Source: an uncultured Tenacibaculum sp.
GTDB taxonomy: Bacteria; Bacteroidota; Bacteroidia; Flavobacteriales; Flavobacteriaceae
Direction of reading: 5' to 3'
Assembly: GCF_947502995.1 (NCBI RefSeq)
Contig: NZ_CANNBW010000012.1
Coordinates: 101,722-165,721, forward strand
Length of the DNA: 64,000 nt
Shown here: positions 1 through 8,610 of the stretch, piece after piece
How the letters are laid out: each line of letters starts with the position of its first letter
Numbering within the stretch: the stretch's first letter is position 1
Made by a program: the position numbers and the translations under genes
The notes under the pieces: model-generated
Databases searched by the model: none
The model's input: the letters and a program-made list of their open reading frames with translations, nothing else
What the model was told of the DNA's origin: nothing

Positions 1-3000
1 GACATTGCGTTCGCCTCAATTAGCAGACGAAAGAAAGAAAGATGTATTATTTGTATCGTATCCTGAAGGAAAAGAAACAGAAAGTTTAGCTCACAGATCA
101 GTTGCTGGAATTCAACAAGAAACTAAAAGATTAGAAGCATTACAGAATGCGTATCAATCTCCAGATTTTAATGCTATAGAAAACAGGTTAGAAATCAGAA
201 AAACATATGGTAAATTATATGATTTTTCTAATTGGTTAATGCGAAATAAAAACTACTTAAGTGCTGTAAGTATAGAAGAAAATTTACAGACAATCTTATT
301 TAGCGGTTCGCAAACTTCTGATGCAACACCTGTGGTTTCAGATATTATTTTAGATGAAACCGAAGAGATTATATTATGGAATAATTTATTTTATCAAACG
401 ATCCATAAAAGTTCTACTTCAGTTCGTGAAGCTTTAATTCAGTTGTTAATAACTAATCGTTTTTTAATCGCATTTAACGATTTTGCTAATAGTTCAGTTT
501 CATCAGTAGATTCAGATGGAGAAATTGAGTTTACAGAAGAACAAGCAAAAGAATTCCGATTTAGAGCAAATGCTAGTGTAATTGTTCCTAAAGAAGTTTT
601 ATACTCACCAAAGAGTGATATTAGATCGTTATCAACAAAAGGAATGACAGCTAGTCAATCAGCTTTTTTAGAAAAAACGGTTAAGGTTGATTTAGCTAAA
701 TCACGATTAAAAACCTACGAAACAGCTTTACAGGAAATTAATAAGGCAGAATTAGTTTATAACAAAGAAGAAGAAAAGAAATATCAAGAAGCAATTGATG
801 TTTATGAGCAGCAAATAAAGGAAATAAAGAGTCAGCCTGTAATAGATACAGTTATTGATCCAGTAACAAAAGAAGAGTCTCAAATAGAAACTTATCCTGG
901 TTTAAATGATGTTGCTATAGGGTATATAAAGTCTAATGAAATTATTAGATATCCAGAAGGTGTGGTTGCTAAACCTAGTGAATCTGAAGCTAAAATTACA
1001 GCTCAATTATCTCAAGAAACTCAAGCTTTAATAAATACTAAAGACTTTGAGTTGTATGATACTTTTGCAGAAATAAAAGTAGGATTAACTAATAAAATCA
1101 AGAAAGAGAAGGAAGTTATTTTAAATAATGTATCTGAAGCTTCTGACGTTATTATTGGAGGTGAAGTGGTTAGTTCTAGAATGACAAGTGTAGATTTAGA
1201 TAAGAGTTATGTAGGGTATGTTGATAGTGATGTTAACGATCTTTCTACACTACGTCTTACTTTTTACACTTTAGGTTCAGAGCAAGTTACTGTTGAAGAT
1301 GCTCAGTATGCTATTACGAATAGTGATAACGATAATGTGATTTTTTCTGGAAGATCTTTTCAGAACTTATCTATTTCTGATAATGCCCTGTTAAATGTTA
1401 GATTATTTACAGATAACAAAATAGCTTTATCAGAAACAACGTATAAGTTAAATGGTGAGTTAGCGTTGAGTAACGGTCAGATTTTAGTTTTTGAAAACGA
1501 AAGATTTATCACTATCAGTAGAGATGAGGATGGTTTCTTAACATCTACAGGAATAGAAGGTCAATTCACGCTTAGAGGTGAGGCTGATACTCCAGATGGA
1601 TCTGATTCTGGTAGTGCAGAAGAAGGAACAATTTTCGGAGTTTCTCAATTAGGTATTGCAGATTTTAGACGTGTAGAGCAAGAGGTTTGTTGTTATGTTC
1701 CAGGAGAAGTTTCTCATATTGAAAATATTATGGCTCGTGAGTACAAAGAGAAAAGTACTCGAAATTTAACATCATATGAAAGTACTACAGAAGAAAGTTC
1801 TGAAAGAGAAGCAGAAGTTTTAACAGATACGACTTCTACAGAGCGTAATGAATTACAAAGTGAAGCTTCATCTATTGTAAATCAAGATACAGCGTCAAGT
1901 TTTGGAGCTAATGCTAGTGTGAGTGGTGGTCTTGGAACAAAGTTTAGTTTTGGTTCTAACTTTAACACGTCTTCAAGTAATTCTATTTCTAAGTCTAATC
2001 GTCAAGCACAAAATTATGCTCAAGAAGTTACAGAACGTGCTTTAGAGCGTGTGGTTGAAAAAGTAAGTAAAAAACGAACAACTAGAATTCTTAAAGAGTT
2101 TGAAGAAAATAACACTCATGGTTTTGATAATAGAAAAGGAGACCAACATGTAACAGGTGTGTATCGTTGGGTAGATGTTATATACAAAAATAAATTAGTG
2201 AACTATGGTAAACGTTTAATGTATGAATTTTCAATACCAGAACCAGCTAAATTTTATATTGATGGATATTTAAAAGGTGAAAAAGGAAAATATATAAATG
2301 GAAGTAATTTAATTGCCCCTGTGAAACCTATTCACCCAAAAGAATTAAAAATAATGAGTCTTTTGGAGAATGGATTACTTAAACCATCTGATTTGAACAG
2401 AGAGAATTATCAGATTATTGCGGCGAAATATAATGCATATGTACCATTAATTCCAGAAGATGAGATTATAGTTAGTAAGTCGTTTTCATATAATATTCCT
2501 GATACAAGAGATGATGAATGGGATGAGATATTTTCAGAGAATGAAGATGTAGAGATCCCTGAAGGATATGAAACTAAAAAAGTAAAAGGAGTTATTACAG
2601 TAAATAATAGAGAGACTGGTTTTCAGACTTCTTTAGTTGCTGGTGATACAGTTATATCTAGTGGTGTAGAGCGAAATATGCCAGCTTATAAAGGTTTTTT
2701 CCCTGTTTCTTATTCTGTGTATGGTTATCATGTAGGTAGTGTCCATTTTAAAATTACTTGTGGAATATCTGATGAAGGAATTACTGAGTGGCAAAAAGAA
2801 GCTTTTAAAGCCATTATGGATGCTTATAATGAGCGTGTTGAAGAGTATAATGATTTTGAATTAGGTAAAGAAGTAAGTGTTGAGGAGAAAGAAAAACAAA
2901 GAGAATTTAGTTCTCAATTAAATAGAGGTATAGAGAAACGAGAGTTAAAACGTATTGCTATTGATTTAATGACGGCTCCTTTTGAAGATAAGTTCACGGT

Positions 3001-3601
3001 AAGTCAAAGTCATTATAAAAATAGTATTACGACTGTTAGTAAATCTCAAGAATTAGATAATCATGCTGCGGTTGTTAAGTTTTTTGAACAGGCTTTTGAT
3101 TGGGAAATAATGGCGTATACTTTCTATCCTTACTTTTACAAGAGTAAGTTAAAATGGGGTGAGAATTTTGAATTTTTAGATACTAATGATCCTATTTTTA
3201 AAGCATTTCTACAAAGTGGAATGGCTAGAACTGTTGTTCCTGTTCGTCCAGGTTTTGAAGCTGCTGTAAATTGGTTTATGAATACAGGGGAATTATGGAA
3301 TGGTGAAGGTATAGTTACCGATACAGAGGATGATTTATATGTTTCCGTTGCAGAAGAAATGTTAAAACCTGATGGTGAAGTAGAAGGTGTTTGGGAAACT
3401 CGAGTACCTACGGCTTTAACTATTTTACAAGCAGATTCTGTTGTGTTAAAAGAAGGAGGTTTGCCTTGTAATCCAAATTGTGGTGAGTATAGTCAATTTA
3501 AATCTAGTGATTATAAATTAGGAGATGAAGTTGCTACTCCAGAACCTTCTCCAGAAGGTGTGGATTTTGATATCGTTGGTGAAACGAATACGGTACAATA
3601 A
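1..3601 (+). CDS. Very large protein of unknown function, 5' end outside window
   Basis: The reading frame is open from the window edge; the first possible initiator is only a TTG at base 5, so the true start probably lies upstream and about 1,200 residues are a minimum. I do not recognise the family. Visible features are a charged, coiled-coil-prone stretch at about residues 225-275, a VCCYVPGEVSHIENIM segment near residue 560, a Ser/Thr/Asn-rich low-complexity region at about 585-680, and a Tyr/Gly/Val-rich segment near 895-920. There is no evident membrane span. It precedes the toxin-like genes at 3757 and 5717 on the same strand, so a structural or delivery role for that toxin is possible, but this is inferred from context only. 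Confidence 0.75.
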   Translation, partial: TLRSPQLADERKKDVLFVSYPEGKETESLAHRSVAGIQQETKRLEALQNAYQSPDFNAIENRLEIRKTYGKLYDFSNWLMRNKNYLSAVSIEENLQTILFSGSQTSDATPVVSDIILDETEEIILWNNLFYQTIHKSSTSVREALIQLLITNRFLIAFNDFANSSVSSVDSDGEIEFTEEQAKEFRFRANASVIVPKEVLYSPKSDIRSLSTKGMTASQSAFLEKTVKVDLAKSRLKTYETALQEINKAELVYNKEEEKKYQEAIDVYEQQIKEIKSQPVIDTVIDPVTKEESQIETYPGLNDVAIGYIKSNEIIRYPEGVVAKPSESEAKITAQLSQETQALINTKDFELYDTFAEIKVGLTNKIKKEKEVILNNVSEASDVIIGGEVVSSRMTSVDLDKSYVGYVDSDVNDLSTLRLTFYTLGSEQVTVEDAQYAITNSDNDNVIFSGRSFQNLSISDNALLNVRLFTDNKIALSETTYKLNGELALSNGQILVFENERFITISRDEDGFLTSTGIEGQFTLRGEADTPDGSDSGSAEEGTIFGVSQLGIADFRRVEQEVCCYVPGEVSHIENIMAREYKEKSTRNLTSYESTTEESSEREAEVLTDTTSTERNELQSEASSIVNQDTASSFGANASVSGGLGTKFSFGSNFNTSSSNSISKSNRQAQNYAQEVTERALERVVEKVSKKRTTRILKEFEENNTHGFDNRKGDQHVTGVYRWVDVIYKNKLVNYGKRLMYEFSIPEPAKFYIDGYLKGEKGKYINGSNLIAPVKPIHPKELKIMSLLENGLLKPSDLNRENYQIIAAKYNAYVPLIPEDEIIVSKSFSYNIPDTRDDEWDEIFSENEDVEIPEGYETKKVKGVITVNNRETGFQTSLVAGDTVISSGVERNMPAYKGFFPVSYSVYGYHVGSVHFKITCGISDEGITEWQKEAFKAIMDAYNERVEEYNDFELGKEVSVEEKEKQREFSSQLNRGIEKRELKRIAIDLMTAPFEDKFTVSQSHYKNSITTVSKSQELDNHAAVVKFFEQAFDWEIMAYTFYPYFYKSKLKWGENFEFLDTNDPIFKAFLQSGMARTVVPVRPGFEAAVNWFMNTGELWNGEGIVTDTEDDLYVSVAEEMLKPDGEVEGVWETRVPTALTILQADSVVLKEGGLPCNPNCGEYSQFKSSDYKLGDEVATPEPSPEGVDFDIVGETNTVQ

Positions 3602-3629
3602 CCTAATTAGTTATAGGTAAGTTTTGAGT

Positions 3630-3660
3630 GCTGTCTAAAAGTATTTTAGGCAGCCTCTTT
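3630..3660 (+). terminator. Possible weak terminator after the large protein gene
   Basis: Arms GCTGTCTAAAA (3630-3640) and TTTTAGGCAGC (3644-3654) form a 3-nt-loop hairpin with one mismatch, followed by a poor T tract. It lies 29 bases after the stop codon. Confidence 0.45.
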
Positions 3661-3756
3661 AATAAAATTCATTGTTTTTTAGAAATTATTTAAACCTCAT
3701 TTTTAAAATTAGGTTAGTATTTCTATGGAATCAATTTAAAGAAAAAGGAATATAAA

Positions 3757-5712
3757 ATGAATGCATACGAATATGGTATAAAGCATTTCAAGTCAAAGTT
3801 TCAGCCGGAGTCTAACTGTGTTGTTTTTAATAATTTATTAAAGATTGTTGGAGATGATGAAGAAGATACATTAGAGTTAGACGATAGTTTTTTAGAAGAA
3901 AACTCAAGAGAAACTTTTGTACAAGTGTTTTCAACCGGAAATAATCAATACAAAAGAACAGAAAACTCCAAAAGATTAAGTGTAGATACAGTTGAAAGTT
4001 ATTTGCTTCCGAATTTTTACGCAATAGAAGTTACAGAAAACATCGTCGTAGAAAATCTTAGTTCAACTATTTTAAAAGTAATAGCTTATCAAGAGGAATT
4101 ATTTGTTAAGGTAGCAATAGGAACAGAAATTACAGAAGAGTTAGAAGTAGAAATAATAAAAAAAGAAAACAACATTCCTTCTCCTACTGTTCCAAAAATT
4201 TTTGCGATTCCAAATATTAAATTAAGGAAAATTGTAGAAAACAATTCTTTTTCTGTGGTGTTCTTTTTTACTGAAGATGGAGCATTATTAGAAGATGCTT
4301 ATGCTCGAATTAAAAATGTAGCAGCAAATGAAATTATTTTTTTCTTGGAAAGTGATAGTTTATTTAATCCTTTGTCTGTGGTTAGGGTAAAAACAGGTAA
4401 GGCTATTCAAAAGAATATAAACTTACCATATAAAGAGATAGCAGAATTGGCAAAGCTTTTTAAGGTGAAAATAGATACTAAAGAAGTAGAGAAAGTTTTT
4501 GAAAATCATTTTAACAATAAAAGTTTAGAAGAAATAAATAGTAAAATTTCATCTTTCTATGAGGTTGATAGTTTTATTATAGAAGGATTAGGTGAATTTC
4601 TTAGTGGCCTCTTAGGTAATCCATTAGTGATTATTGGAACTAATGTTATTCCTGAATTAAAAGCTGATGCTAATAGGTGGAAATATTTTGATAAAAAAGG
4701 TGAAAGAAATGTAGATTTTGCTCCAATTTTCCCTGGGTTTGAAAAGTTTTTAGAGGTAAATGAACCTAAGGTAAAAGAGGGGAAATCATTAGATTCAGAA
4801 CTAGACTCATTAAAAAATGATTTAAAAAATAAAATTGACAGTATTCCAAATGATGGATTGAGAGATTTTTTAAATAAAAAGATAGTCTTTGTTTTTAAAA
4901 TGACAGATGAAGTCAAAGATTTGTACAATAGCTTTAGCAAGTTGTTAAGTAGTAAAAGTGTTTTTATCTTTTTAAACGCTTTATTTATAGGGATATATAA
5001 TAGTATTGTAGATGCTATTGCTGGTATTATAGCAATTATTGGTCATATTTTAAATATTCCAAAGTATTTAAGTGATGATAATACTTTGTCTTTTAAAACT
5101 ATGATAAGAATTGGTTTTGAAATGTTAGAAAATGCTTTTGAAGCTTTTCTACTTTTATTTTCTTCAGCAAATCTTAAAAAAATATCAAAAGGTTTATTAA
5201 AAGTAGGTAAAGAGCTAGTTGCTTTTTTAAATAATCCAGAAGCTATACTTTCTAAATTATCAGACGGTGTAGATTATGTAGCAACAAAAGTAGATCGAAT
5301 AGGTTACGGTATTGGTTTTGCGATTGGTTTTATTATTGAAGAGGTAATTACGGCTCTAGCAACAGGAGGAGCAAAAACAGTAAGCCAAGCTTTTAAGTTA
5401 ACGTTTGATGGACTTACGAAACTGTTTAGTAGTGTAAGACAAGGAGCAAAAATAGTAGTAAACTCTCCAACTAAATTTATACAGGCTTTAGGTGAACTCT
5501 TTCAACAATTAAAAAAAATAGATGTAGCCAAAATAATGGATGCGTTTCTAACTTGGGTAAAATTAGTGGTGAAAACGAGTGGACAATTGGCAGAAGAAGC
5601 CTTTGAGCGTTTGTTTAAAAGTGCGTCTGCTAAAAGGAAAATACGAAAGTTAGGGTATGCGCCTACCAGTGTTAAGGATGATGTTATTACATTTTGTCCA
5701 ATTACCCGATAA
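3757..5712 (+). CDS. Hydrophobic toxin-carrier-like protein (possible N-terminal part of a split polymorphic toxin)
   Basis: A 651-residue protein with no family I recognise. The first 260 residues are soluble-looking and Glu/Val/Asn-rich. From about residue 275 there are several hydrophobic stretches (near 275-300, 405-432, 460-472 and 516-540), as in toxin translocation or pore-forming regions. It ends ..DDVITFCPITR just before the ATG of the deaminase-like ORF, with that frame already open 56 bases earlier. Two readings are possible: a separate carrier protein translated with the toxin, or the N-terminal part of one long toxin split by a frameshift. Its neighbours (a SUKH immunity protein downstream, a giant protein upstream) favour a toxin-delivery role. 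Function is inferred. Confidence 0.75.
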   Translation: MNAYEYGIKHFKSKFQPESNCVVFNNLLKIVGDDEEDTLELDDSFLEENSRETFVQVFSTGNNQYKRTENSKRLSVDTVESYLLPNFYAIEVTENIVVENLSSTILKVIAYQEELFVKVAIGTEITEELEVEIIKKENNIPSPTVPKIFAIPNIKLRKIVENNSFSVVFFFTEDGALLEDAYARIKNVAANEIIFFLESDSLFNPLSVVRVKTGKAIQKNINLPYKEIAELAKLFKVKIDTKEVEKVFENHFNNKSLEEINSKISSFYEVDSFIIEGLGEFLSGLLGNPLVIIGTNVIPELKADANRWKYFDKKGERNVDFAPIFPGFEKFLEVNEPKVKEGKSLDSELDSLKNDLKNKIDSIPNDGLRDFLNKKIVFVFKMTDEVKDLYNSFSKLLSSKSVFIFLNALFIGIYNSIVDAIAGIIAIIGHILNIPKYLSDDNTLSFKTMIRIGFEMLENAFEAFLLLFSSANLKKISKGLLKVGKELVAFLNNPEAILSKLSDGVDYVATKVDRIGYGIGFAIGFIIEEVITALATGGAKTVSQAFKLTFDGLTKLFSSVRQGAKIVVNSPTKFIQALGELFQQLKKIDVAKIMDAFLTWVKLVVKTSGQLAEEAFERLFKSASAKRKIRKLGYAPTSVKDDVITFCPITR

Positions 5713-5716
5713 AACC

Positions 5717-6751
5717 ATGAAAAAACTATGGTTTTATGTCTTTTATTTGTGGGAGTACAAAAAAAGACGAAAAGAGAAGGTTCTTGTTTTTTTAGAAGAA
5801 AACAATTTAAAGTTAGTTAAGAAAAGAGATACTTCTATTGTTTTAGGTTGTTTTAACCAAGCTGCATCAGTTAAAAAAAAAGGTAAAATTGATTTAATGG
5901 ATGAGCAGGGTAATATTTTAGATTCTGGATTGTCTGAAGCTGAAGTTCCTAAAAAGATGAAAGAGTATGAAGATGCGGCTAAAAAAGAAGGTATTTCGAC
6001 TAAGGAGTATTTGAAAAAGGTTGCTGAGAGAAATAGGAGAACAAAAAAGAGAAACTCTTTAAAGAATCCAAGAAGGTTGAAGGAATTTAGAGAAGATTTG
6101 GATAATTTTTTAAGAGAGAGACGAGTATTGAGAGAACATTATAGGTTAAACAAAAATCAATTATGGAGTGATTTTGTAGAAGCTTTCGATGTTAAGCATT
6201 TTAGTAATATTGATAATTTAAATTTTTTTAATAGGATAGTTAATAAATATCCTCAATTAGCTAGGTTAGATGATGTTGGTAGAGTTATACCAGATAGAAA
6301 TATTGCGGAATTTAAAACACAATATTTAAAAAACAATGAAATATTCGAAGAGATAACTGAATTAATACATTCAGGAAAAGGAAATAAATATCCTGATGAT
6401 TTTATAAGTGTTCATGATAGGCCTGAATGGGTTAAATTTCAAGTTGGATCTACTAAAAAGGTTGAAGGAAAGATTATATTTATAGGGGTGAAAGATGTTA
6501 ATGGACAAGTAAGAAAAGGAGATAGTGAATTGAAATATGTTTTTCATTTTATAAGGGATCATTTACGCAGTGCAGATGAATTTATTGTGGAAACAAAAAA
6601 TATATTTATAACATGTACTTCATGTCAACAGGAATTGTTAATATTAAAAAGATTTGTCGAATCTCAGAATAAGACTTTGAAATTAATTGTTTACGGAGAT
6701 GAAAGTATAAAAGGAGGGCGCGAATTTGCTGATAATTTATTAAACAAATAA
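5717..6751 (+). CDS. Putative polymorphic toxin with C-terminal deaminase-like domain
   Basis: I chose ATG 5717 (344 residues), which starts 4 bases after the preceding stop; the frame is open back to 5657. The N-terminal two thirds is Lys/Arg-rich and helical-looking. The last 77 residues carry the zinc-deaminase pattern of bacterial polymorphic toxins: D269-S270-E271 (an H/C/DxE-type motif) followed by C300-T-S-C303 (the CxxC motif), with predicted alternating helices and strands. Nucleic-acid deaminase toxins of this class, such as the BURPS668_1122-like group with a DSE motif, are known from contact-dependent and related systems. The SUKH protein 3 bases downstream is the expected immunity gene. 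Activity and substrate are not determined; the family match is from motif memory. Confidence 0.65.
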   Translation: MKKLWFYVFYLWEYKKRRKEKVLVFLEENNLKLVKKRDTSIVLGCFNQAASVKKKGKIDLMDEQGNILDSGLSEAEVPKKMKEYEDAAKKEGISTKEYLKKVAERNRRTKKRNSLKNPRRLKEFREDLDNFLRERRVLREHYRLNKNQLWSDFVEAFDVKHFSNIDNLNFFNRIVNKYPQLARLDDVGRVIPDRNIAEFKTQYLKNNEIFEEITELIHSGKGNKYPDDFISVHDRPEWVKFQVGSTKKVEGKIIFIGVKDVNGQVRKGDSELKYVFHFIRDHLRSADEFIVETKNIFITCTSCQQELLILKRFVESQNKTLKLIVYGDESIKGGREFADNLLNK

Positions 6752-6754
6752 AAA

Positions 6755-7219
6755 ATGACTATTGAATATTTACAAAAATTTGAAGAGAATAAAGATAAGT
6801 TTAAATATGTAAAAACGTATCCAACTCAAGGTTGTTCGTTGAATGAAATAAAAGTTTTAGAAGAAAAACTAAATAATGGAAATCCTTTCCCTAAAGTGTT
6901 TAGAGAATTTTTATTTATCGGAGGAGAAGTATCTTGCCTTCCATTTAACATGAAGTTTAGTTGGATGGAAAGAGAAACTAAAGATTGTTTAGCGGGTTTA
7001 AAAAATAGAGGTTTGAAAATAGATAGGCCTATAGTTGTATTTAATCAATTAGATTCTGAACAATATAGTTTTATCTACTTAGATGAAGGAGATGATCCAC
7101 AACCATGGAATTGTTTTGCTGTAGAAGATGAAGAAACTATTTGGAAATCTCCTTTTAATACTTTTAAAGATCTGATAGAAGTATCAGTAGATTTAGCTTT
7201 AGAAGGAAGAGGTTTTTAG
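6755..7219 (+). CDS. SUKH (SMI1/KNR4) family immunity protein
   Basis: A 154-residue soluble acidic protein. An N-terminal pattern of the type LNEIKVLEEKL..PFPKVFREFL..GG, followed by a conserved tail with DPQPWNCFAVEDEE, fits the SMI1/KNR4 (SUKH) superfamily. SUKH proteins are the classic immunity partners of nuclease and deaminase polymorphic toxins and normally sit directly 3' of the toxin gene. Here the start is 3 bases after the deaminase-like ORF, which is what that model predicts. It would act in the cytoplasm by binding and blocking the toxin. It is the last gene before a strong terminator. Confidence 0.75.
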   Translation: MTIEYLQKFEENKDKFKYVKTYPTQGCSLNEIKVLEEKLNNGNPFPKVFREFLFIGGEVSCLPFNMKFSWMERETKDCLAGLKNRGLKIDRPIVVFNQLDSEQYSFIYLDEGDDPQPWNCFAVEDEETIWKSPFNTFKDLIEVSVDLALEGRGF

Positions 7220-7265
7220 GTTTTAAACACTTAAAAAATGTAGAATATATTTCTTAATAAAAAAC

Positions 7266-7305
7266 AACCTCGTCTTAATCTTAATAGACGAGGTTATTTT
7301 TATTT
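7266..7305 (+). terminator. Rho-independent terminator of the toxin-immunity unit
   Basis: A perfect 10-bp stem, AACCTCGTCT (7266-7275) with AGACGAGGTT (7286-7295), is followed by an A/T-rich tail ATTTTTATTT. It closes the operon 46 bases after the immunity gene. Confidence 0.85.
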
Positions 7306-7308
7306 AAT

Positions 7309-7368
7309 ACATTTTATAATATTTTAACTGTAAAATGTTTTTTTATTTGTAATATGTTTGTATATTTG
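7309..7368 (+). promoter_or_regulatory. Promoter A with inverted-repeat operator candidate
   Basis: The Bacteroidetes -7 box TATATTTG is at 7361-7368, with a weak -33 TTT-rich region near 7338. A perfect 8-bp inverted repeat, ACATTTTA (7309-7316) and TAAAATGT (7331-7338), sits upstream. The same left arm occurs 51-52 bases before the -7 box of the promoters at 9421 and 12015, so one regulator probably controls all three units. Confidence 0.6.
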
Positions 7369-7370
7369 TG

Positions 7371-7578
7371 TTGCTTATTTAACAGTTTAATAAATATTAC
7401 AGAGAAAAAGAATACTTGATTAAACTAAATCTAGTTAAGAAAAACGAAAAAGAAAGAATCAAGTTATTGCGTATCTCTGTTTGTTTAAAAAACAAAATCT
7501 AAAAATTAGTTTATTCTAATAGTGTAAGTTTTGATGTTAAAAAAAACATTTTTAGAATGTTTAACATCAAACTTTTTT
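7371..7578 (+). ncRNA. Structured leader or small RNA ending in a terminator hairpin
   Basis: Transcription from promoter A would yield about 205 nt before a strong hairpin with a T run at 7526-7578, still 190 bases short of the next gene. Inside, an outer stem can pair CTTGATT (around 7414) with AATCAAG (around 7458). An inner hairpin AACTA-AATC-TAGTT lies at 7423-7436. The leader of the lysin gene carries a related hairpin. Either a free small RNA or an attenuator controlling the fibre genes is possible. Confidence 0.4.
7526..7578 (+). terminator. Strong terminator or attenuator hairpin within the leader
   Basis: The arm AAGTTTTGATGTTAAA (7526-7541) pairs with TTTAACATCAAACTT (7560-7574) with one bulge. 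An inner AACATT/AATGTT pairing extends it, and TTTTTT follows. No TAnnTTTG promoter is visible between it and ATG 7768, so expression of the fibre genes would require read-through. Confidence 0.65.
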
Positions 7579-7767
7579 GACTACAAAAAACTATGAAAAT
7601 CAGTAAATTTTTTGGCTGCAAATTAATCAAGTGATTGTATTGTAGTAAGAGTTAGTTTCTGTTATGGAGGTTAATTCGATTATGTATGCTAATAAAATCA
7701 ATAATTTTTTATAGAGATTATTGGGGCTTGTTATGCATTTCAATTTCGTGAAAATAAAATTAAAATA

Positions 7768-8607
7768 ATGAAAAAAAGTAAAGAAGAATTAAAAAGTTAT
7801 TTCGAAAAAGGAGATAAACCAACTCAAGCTCAGTATTCAGATTTAATCGATAGTTATATCGATGCTAAACAACCAGCAGGGGAAGCTAACAGAGAGTTCA
7901 GGATTGATGAAAATGGAGAAGTTACTGTAGTTTCAGAAAAAGTAATTCCTGAATATACACTTTCTGATATTACAAACAATAAACTATCGTTATTAAAAGA
8001 TGGGGTTGCTGTCAAAGAAATTGATTTAACAGATTCGTTTTCAACAGTAGTAAGTGAAAGGCCTACAAATTTGTCTTTTTCAAATTCTTTATCTGGAGGA
8101 TTAATAGAATCAAGTACAGGGCAAAATGCATTAATTCCTATAGCAAATAAAGATAATATGGGATTAATGAAAGCTAATTTTTATGAAGAAGTAGATTTTA
8201 CTCCTAGGCTTTTTGCAAAGGAAAGTATTGAGAATGAATACACTTCTAGTTTATCTATTGGAAAAGCTGTAAGAGTCGGTAATCTAGTTCATTACGATTT
8301 AACTATAAAGAATATTGTTGATCCTGTAGATATCACAGGTGAAGGATTTTACATAACAGGTTTACCTTTTTCAAATATTAAAATAGGGAGTACCTATTCT
8401 AATAATAGTAATATACTAAGTTTTAGAGCAACCACAATAGATTCTGGTTTAGAAGCTAATGATTTGAGGGTTTTTATGTTGTTGGATAGGTTGCTTATAG
8501 TTAGAGCTGATAATTTAGAAAGAGTTTCCGGTGTTTCTTTTAATGGAGGTGTTAGTTCCAATGATATAATAATTTCCGGTACATATATTACTAATTCTAA
8601 TATCTAA
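7768..8607 (+). CDS. Fibre-like protein with conserved N-terminal attachment segment (paralogue 1)
   Basis: 279 residues. The first ~50 residues (KKSKEELKSYFE..GDKPTQAQYSDLIDSYIDAKQPAGEANREF) are a type of N-terminus common on Bacteroidetes phage-tail-fibre-like or particle-associated proteins, which points to an anchoring module. A unique middle section (about 60-135) follows, then a beta-rich C-terminal domain from NFYEEVDFTPRLF to the end, ending GTYITNSNI. It has no signal peptide. The neighbour at 8611 shares both ends but lacks the middle. The pair is probably translated together, with 3 bases between them. A receptor-binding or surface-display role is inferred; no catalytic motif is visible. 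Confidence 0.65.
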   Translation: MKKSKEELKSYFEKGDKPTQAQYSDLIDSYIDAKQPAGEANREFRIDENGEVTVVSEKVIPEYTLSDITNNKLSLLKDGVAVKEIDLTDSFSTVVSERPTNLSFSNSLSGGLIESSTGQNALIPIANKDNMGLMKANFYEEVDFTPRLFAKESIENEYTSSLSIGKAVRVGNLVHYDLTIKNIVDPVDITGEGFYITGLPFSNIKIGSTYSNNSNILSFRATTIDSGLEANDLRVFMLLDRLLIVRADNLERVSGVSFNGGVSSNDIIISGTYITNSNI

Positions 8608-8610
8608 TAA

